Source: JBLHKE01 sp047619485 (GTDB lineage Bacteria > Verrucomicrobiota > Verrucomicrobiia > Verrucomicrobiales > DEV007). Taken from it: a stretch of 10,304 nt of DNA. The translations under genes and the position numbers were made by a program. The stretch's first letter is position 1. The number at the start of each line of letters is the position of its first letter. Below the pieces are notes generated by a model that was given only the letters and a program-made list of their open reading frames with translations, made no database searches and had not been told where the DNA came from. Location: positions 1 through 10,304 of the forward strand of contig JBLHKE010000237.1 in assembly GCA_047619485.1 (NCBI GenBank), written 5' to 3'. Of the stretch, positions 6,129-10,304 are shown piece by piece.

Positions 6129-7430
6129 TCAGGTCAAGTTTAACGTGCCAGTGCTATCTCCAACGTGGTCGAGCTTCACGCCCATCGTCTGCGCCATCGT
6201 CAACCACAGGTTCGCGATGGGCGTGCCCTCCGGCGACTTGATATGCGCGCCAGAATCGATCGCACCACCCGCGCGTCCCGCGATCACCGTCGGCAAGTCC
6301 GTGCAGACGTGCAACGAGGCGTCACTAAGCCCGGATCCGAGAGTAAACATCGTGTGATCGAGCAGAGTCCCCTCACCCTCCTTGATCGCATCCATCTTTT
6401 TCACCAGGCTGGCGAACTGTTCGACGTGGAAGCGGTCGAGCTTCTCGAGTTCACGACGCACTTTCTCATTCCCCTGCCCGTGGGTCATCCCATGGTGCTG
6501 GATCGGCTTGTCAAAAATACCATGCACCATCAAGGGCGTCCCCCAGCGTTCCGGCGAACTCATCAGGGTCGCCACGCGCGTCAAATCGGTCTGCAGCGCG
6601 AGGATCATGAGATCGCCCATCACGTTGATGAACTCGCCACGCTCCATCGCCTGCCACGGCTTGGTCGGTGGCGCCAGATTCAGACCATCGATCTCCGCTT
6701 GGCGCTTGGCGACGCGCTCGATCTGGCGTTCGACGGTGCGCACCGAATCAAGGTATTCATCGAGCTTGTCGCTGTCGGCTCGGCCGAGTTCGCGATCGAG
6801 TGATTTCGCCTCCTCCATCACCAGGTCGAGCACGCTCCCATGCGCGGCGTGTCCCTCGACTGCGAACAAGCGATTAAATACCGCCAAGGGATCCCGCAGC
6901 GAGCGCGCCACGTGCCCGTGACCATACCAGGAAATGTTGTCGAAGTAGATCGATTCCTTATTGTCCTCGTAAGGATTGCAACTCAGTTCCAATGAACGGA
7001 ACGCGGTGTGCTTGCCGGTTTCAGCAGCGATGATCTGGTCGATCGTCGTCTTCAGCGGATACCCCGCCGGCGAAAGCTCGTCCGGCGCAGCACTACTCAA
7101 ATAACACGCTCCCGCCTGAGCATGGCCGTCAGTCCCAGCCACTTTGATGCGATCGAGTTTCGTCAACAGCGTGATCTTGTCACGCACCGGAGCAAGTGGC
7201 TCGAGCGTCGGGCTCAGGGTGAAATTTTTCCCCGTCTCCCTCGGATGCCATGAGCGCTGCACGACACCATTCGGAATGTAGAAAAATGCCGTGCGCAGCG
7301 GCGGATTTTTGACAGCGGCAGTTGCCGCACGTGTCCGGCCACCCATCAATTCAAGCAGCGGCAACGCCAGCGTAACACCCGCAGCGCGCAAGACTGTGCG
7401 GCGGGAGATTGAGCGATTTTTAAGGATCAT
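6129..7430 (-). CDS. DUF1552 (HXXSHH family) protein, Tat-exported
   Basis: 433 residues from ATG 7430. I prefer this start because the protein then begins MILKNRSISRRTVLRAAG, the usual family opening. A TTG at 7448 would add six residues. The leader has a twin-arginine motif (S9-R-R-T-V-L) and a hydrophobic core (VTLALPLLELMGG). Family landmarks are FFYIPNGVV, DGHAQAGACYLS, SLELSC, LDEYLDSVRTVERQIE, LMILALQTDLTRVATLM, FTLGSGLSDASLH, DLPTVIAGRAGG and the C-terminal NLWLTMAQTMGV with GDSTGTL. The motif naming the family (HxxSHH) reads H313-G-M-T-H-G318 here, so Ser is Thr and the last His is Gly. Function is unknown for the family. It lies 131 nt downstream of the DUF1592-type gene on the same strand, a recurrent pairing in PVC genomes, and is probably cotranscribed with it. 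Confidence 0.93.
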   Translation of the reverse strand: MILKNRSISRRTVLRAAGVTLALPLLELMGGRTRAATAAVKNPPLRTAFFYIPNGVVQRSWHPRETGKNFTLSPTLEPLAPVRDKITLLTKLDRIKVAGTDGHAQAGACYLSSAAPDELSPAGYPLKTTIDQIIAAETGKHTAFRSLELSCNPYEDNKESIYFDNISWYGHGHVARSLRDPLAVFNRLFAVEGHAAHGSVLDLVMEEAKSLDRELGRADSDKLDEYLDSVRTVERQIERVAKRQAEIDGLNLAPPTKPWQAMERGEFINVMGDLMILALQTDLTRVATLMSSPERWGTPLMVHGIFDKPIQHHGMTHGQGNEKVRRELEKLDRFHVEQFASLVKKMDAIKEGEGTLLDHTMFTLGSGLSDASLHVCTDLPTVIAGRAGGAIDSGAHIKSPEGTPIANLWLTMAQTMGVKLDHVGDSTGTLNLT

Positions 7431-7485
7431 GCGATAAAAATAGCTCAATTATGGAGTGGATGAAAGCACAAGCGATCAAACAAAG

Positions 7486-7545
7486 TCGGTCTGTGGCCGG
7501 GGGATCCAGACTGCTAGCAAAAGCCGTCCAGTGTGCACAGACCGA
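7486..7545. repeat. Inverted repeat in the DUF1592-DUF1552 intergenic gap
   Basis: TCGGTCTGTG (7486-7495) and CACAGACCGA (7536-7545) are perfect 10-nt inverted copies separated by 40 nt. The match continues two more pairs beyond one mismatch. The element fills much of the 131-nt gap between two genes that are probably cotranscribed. It could form an mRNA stem that affects processing, stability or read-through from the upstream to the downstream gene, or be a binding-site dyad. No T-run is present. Confidence 0.45.
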
Positions 7546-7561
7546 TTTCAGCACCTCTATC

Positions 7562-10129
7562 CTACGGATCTACTTTCGACTTGTGAAGGAACGGGTAGCT
7601 CGTGGCGACCTCGGTCACGACGGTGGAAAACTTCCCGCGCGCTGCCATTACCTCGCGCAGAACCTTGTCGACCGCCGGCTTGTCGGCCAGCTCCAGCTCA
7701 CGCCCGAGCGCGTACGATAACAGGTGTTCGCAAAACGCGCGCATGAACCACTCCGGGTTGGCCAGGATCGCGTCCTTCAGGCCAACCACGTCGTTAAATT
7801 TCGCGCGGCCAAACAGCTCGCCACTTGCATCGATTTCCAATCCCGATTTGTAGGTGTCACGCCAGCGCCCGACCGCATCGAAGTTCTCCAGCGCGAACCC
7901 GAGCGGATCAATCTTCTGGTGGCACGAGACGCAGCTCGGATTCACCTGGTGCTGCACCAGTCGCTGCCGGAGCGTCTGCCCCGCTGCCTCGATCTTCGCA
8001 TCGTCCTTCTCGATCTCAGGGATGTCGTCGGGCGGCGGCGGCGGCGGTTTGTTGAAGATCACACCCGCCACCCAGGCACCGCGCGTGATCGGGTTGGTGC
8101 GCAGCGGCGACGAGTTCATCGTCAACGTCGCCGCGCTAGTGATGACGCCGCCCTCGCGGCGCGATTTCAAATTCTGCCGTGTGAAGGTCAGGTCGTGGGT
8201 GCGGAAACGATTCTGGTTCGCCTTGCCATCGAATGGCTTGCCCGGCTGGTACCAAGTCCGCAGCTCACTGCTGCGATAGGCGTAGTTCGAATCCACCAGC
8301 AACATGATCGAGCGATCCTCAACCATGATGCTCTCGAACAACAATAGCGGTTCGAGCATCGACTGCAGGCCGATCTTCCACTGCTCGCAACCGATGCGCG
8401 AGTAGTAGGGCTCGAACCTCTCGAAATCCGGCACCGCCGTGATCAGGCGATCGAGCCGCAGCCACTGCCGTGCAAAATTCTCCGCGATCGCCTTACTGCG
8501 TGGATCGAGCAACAGCCGTTCCACCTGTTTCCGGTAATTTTCAGGTTGCCCCAGCTCGCCGCTGCGAGCCAGTGCCAACAGTTCTGCATCCGGCAGGCTG
8601 CTCCAGATGAAAAACGATAATCGCGCCGCTAATTCGTAGGGCGTCAGCGGCTTCGCGCCAGCCTCTCCCACTTTGCGCTCGAGCAGGTAAATAAAGCGAG
8701 GTGAAGACAAGACAGCGGCGACCGTGCCCTTCATCGCGCTTTGAAAATTCATACCCGCCGCCCTCTGGCGCTCGAAGAACGCCGAGTAGCGGGACAGCGT
8801 CTTTTCATCGACCGGCTGCCGGAACGCTCGCTCTAGAAATGGTTCCAGCCGCTCGGAGACGTTATCGGTAGGAGCTTTGAAAAACAGATCCGTCAGTCCC
8901 GAGTATTGATCAAACTCCGGGCTATCGACAATCGAGCGAGCCAGCTTCACAAAACTCTCCAGCAAGATCGGCGAGACGCTCAGCTCGTCGCCGCGATTGT
9001 TGAATCCGTGCTCGGCTTGTAGGTCGATGGCGAATGGCGTCACACCGGAAAGAAGGCGCTGCTCGATCTGGTTCTTGCCGAGCGCGCGATTGCCGATGTG
9101 AACGCTGTCCGGCAGACGACCCGAGGCCGGATCAAAGTACGGCCGGTACGAGCGGATCACCTTTTCCGGCAGCGGGTAGATATCGCCCTTAAGCTCAAGC
9201 AGATCGCGCACCGCGTTGTTGTACTCGTAGCGGTTCATTCGCCGCATCACGATCGGCGGCAGCGAGTGTGTTGTTTGCAGGTGCTCGTCGAGAATTCCAG
9301 AAAACACCGCACGCATTTTCGCATACTCGTCCGTAGCTGGCGGCGGATCATCCTCCGGCGGCATCTCGCGGAACTCCAGCACCTCAGTGAGCTTGCGGGT
9401 GAGCTCCGGGTCGGCGAGAAAATCGGCCTTAGATTTCAGGTTCAGCAAATTAACCTTGCCCTTCACTTTCCCCTTCTCGCCATGACAATGGTAACAGTAT
9501 TTCGCCAGCAGCGGCTGCATCTCCTTATAGCTCGCCGCAACGGATTCGAATTTCGGCGCATGCACAATCATCTTCTCGGGTTGCGATTCCAGTGGTGGGT
9601 CAAGGTCGACCACTTTCAGATAATCGAGGCCGAGGATGTACTGCTTCACTCCAAATGTCTTCGCTTGCGGATTCGCGCCCGTCAGCGTGCAGACCAATTT
9701 CTGCGCACCCGCTGCAAAATCGACCTCGCCAAGTTCGACGATCGGCGAGAGCGAGACCTTGTTACTAAACAGGTCGACGCCCGTCTTCAACTCAGTACCG
9801 TTGAGCGATACCGAGAAAACTCCGTAGTCGATCGCCAGCGTCATCTGCAGCGCTACGGAGTATCGCCCGGCGCGCTCGATGCGGAAACTCGTCTCCATCG
9901 ATTGCCCGATCTCGCCCTTCCATAAAAGGTGCGCGCCACCACGCCACTGAGAACCATAGTGGCTCATGTTCTGGACGCTCGATCCTTTCTGAAGCGAAAG
10001 AGATTCGCCCTCGATCACGCCGTCAGTTGCAACCACAGCCTGCCGGCCACGCACGCTGTGGTAGTCGAACGGTGCCGCAGGAGCGGAAGCCGAGATGATT
10101 AGAGTAAAGATTGGAAGCCAGTGCCTCAT
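7562..10129 (-). CDS. DUF1587/1595/1592/1588/1585 multidomain exported protein with two CxxCH motifs and N-terminal carbohydrate-binding-like module
   Basis: 855 residues, complete. A Sec signal peptide (MRHWLPIFTLIISASAPAAP) precedes a beta-sandwich module at about 35-178: IEGESL, WRGGAHLLWKG, AGRYSVALQMTLAIDYGVFS, ILGLDYLKV. This resembles the jelly-roll modules attached to DUF2961-type and other glycan-active proteins. A PSCyt1-like segment follows with C212-Y-H-C215-H216, then FREMPPEDDPP. Next come DUF1587 (MRRMNRYEYNNAVRDLLEL from 295), DUF1595 (about 430-495, AFRQPVDEKTLSRY, SSPRFIYLLE), DUF1592 (about 496-625, YELAARLSFFIWSSLPD, FARQWL), DUF1588 (about 657-760, GGVITSAATLTMNSSPLRTN, PPPPPP, C733-V-S-C736-H737, DPLGFALENFDAVGRWRD) and DUF1585 (about 765-850, LLSYALGRELE). 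The two CxxCH motifs suggest an extracytoplasmic c-type redox protein; the reaction is unknown. It starts 31 nt after a sugar ABC permease gene and precedes DUF1552. Confidence 0.94.
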   Translation of the reverse strand: MRHWLPIFTLIISASAPAAPFDYHSVRGRQAVVATDGVIEGESLSLQKGSSVQNMSHYGSQWRGGAHLLWKGEIGQSMETSFRIERAGRYSVALQMTLAIDYGVFSVSLNGTELKTGVDLFSNKVSLSPIVELGEVDFAAGAQKLVCTLTGANPQAKTFGVKQYILGLDYLKVVDLDPPLESQPEKMIVHAPKFESVAASYKEMQPLLAKYCYHCHGEKGKVKGKVNLLNLKSKADFLADPELTRKLTEVLEFREMPPEDDPPPATDEYAKMRAVFSGILDEHLQTTHSLPPIVMRRMNRYEYNNAVRDLLELKGDIYPLPEKVIRSYRPYFDPASGRLPDSVHIGNRALGKNQIEQRLLSGVTPFAIDLQAEHGFNNRGDELSVSPILLESFVKLARSIVDSPEFDQYSGLTDLFFKAPTDNVSERLEPFLERAFRQPVDEKTLSRYSAFFERQRAAGMNFQSAMKGTVAAVLSSPRFIYLLERKVGEAGAKPLTPYELAARLSFFIWSSLPDAELLALARSGELGQPENYRKQVERLLLDPRSKAIAENFARQWLRLDRLITAVPDFERFEPYYSRIGCEQWKIGLQSMLEPLLLFESIMVEDRSIMLLVDSNYAYRSSELRTWYQPGKPFDGKANQNRFRTHDLTFTRQNLKSRREGGVITSAATLTMNSSPLRTNPITRGAWVAGVIFNKPPPPPPDDIPEIEKDDAKIEAAGQTLRQRLVQHQVNPSCVSCHQKIDPLGFALENFDAVGRWRDTYKSGLEIDASGELFGRAKFNDVVGLKDAILANPEWFMRAFCEHLLSYALGRELELADKPAVDKVLREVMAARGKFSTVVTEVATSYPFLHKSKVDP

Positions 10130-10160
10130 CGCAGTAATTATGCAGCTTGTTGCTAGGAAT

Positions 10161-10304
10161 TCATGCCCGGCGAAGCCTTAGCCAGGGAATATCGCCTTTC
10201 TTCAGCTTGTCGGTGACGATCGCAAGCACGATCACTCCGCCCATGACCATCATCTGCATGGAATCCTCCAGGCTGAGAAGGTTCATGCCGTTACGAATCA
10301 CCAC
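10161..10304 (-). CDS. Ribose/xylose-type ABC transporter permease, C-terminal fragment (runs off right edge)
   Basis: The last 47 codons are visible, ending in TGA at 10161-10163. The peptide VIRNGMNLLSLEDSMQMMVM then GGVIVLAIVTDKLKK matches the end of RbsC-like inner-membrane permeases (BPD_transp_2 family). These close with an RNGLNLLGVS-type stretch, a last transmembrane helix and a short basic cytoplasmic tail. Such permeases import ribose, xylose, inositol or related sugars with a periplasmic binding protein and a double ATPase, whose genes would lie to the right. Only 31 nt separate it from the DUF1592-type gene on the same strand, so the sugar transporter and the DUF1592-DUF1552 pair may share a transcript. 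The specific sugar cannot be told from this fragment. Confidence 0.82.
   Translation of the reverse strand: MVIRNGMNLLSLEDSMQMMVMGGVIVLAIVTDKLKKGDIPWLRLRRA

Noticed and set aside
8031..8047. GGC trinucleotide run, possible microsatellite
   Set aside because: It encodes the proline run PPPPPP in the DUF1588 region, which is a usual feature of that family.
9098..9925. Long plus-strand open frame inside the DUF1592-type gene
   Set aside because: It is antisense to conserved domains, arginine-rich and motif-free. The 6165-6803 frame opposite DUF1552 is rejected for the same reason.
1..10304. tRNA, rRNA, CRISPR array, transposase or integrase
   Set aside because: I looked for cloverleaf-like, rRNA-like, regularly spaced repeat and transposase signatures and saw none.

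Overview
The window reads as Verrucomicrobiota, or at least the PVC superphylum, at moderate to high GC. It is dominated by families expanded there: a lamin-tail (LTD) surface protein, DUF1549/DUF1553 (PSD1), DUF1501, DUF1552 and DUF1587/1595/1592/1588/1585 proteins. It also holds remnants of Tat-exported Gfo/Idh/MocA oxidoreductase, PVC-type dehydrogenase and sialidase genes. The phylum call is an inference from family content; no rRNA or marker gene is present.

Layout. (1) 1-1297, minus: the N-terminal 432 codons of a large secreted LTD protein, running off the left edge. (2) 1298-1680: non-coding, with small dyads. (3) 1681-2824, plus: a graveyard of eroded genes. In order they are a Gfo/Idh/MocA oxidoreductase with a Tat leader, a GDSL/membrane-bound-dehydrogenase protein, a sialidase fragment and a short tail resembling the end of DUF1552. 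Recognisable blocks are joined across large deletions, frameshifts and one visible nonsense codon. (4) 2836-2900: a nested inverted repeat between the graveyard and the next operon. (5) 2937-6027, plus: an intact PSD1 (DUF1549-DUF1553) gene overlapping a Tat-exported DUF1501 gene by 11 nt. (6) 6050-6067: a hairpin between convergent genes. (7) 6129-10129, minus: a Tat-exported DUF1552 gene downstream of an 855-residue DUF1592-type protein with two CxxCH motifs and an N-terminal carbohydrate-binding-like module. (8) 10161-10304, minus: the C-terminus of a ribose/xylose-type ABC transporter permease, 31 nt upstream of the DUF1592-type gene.

How the genes fit together. Two convergent modules have the same composition: one exported protein with CxxCH haem-binding motifs (PSD1 or DUF1592-type) and one Tat-exported partner (DUF1501 or DUF1552). 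The biochemical role of these families is not established. Their partners here (sugar permease, LTD surface protein, and remnants of sugar oxidoreductase, dehydrogenase and sialidase) point by association to extracytoplasmic carbohydrate processing. The plus-strand pair looks like the surviving end of a longer locus whose upstream genes have decayed.
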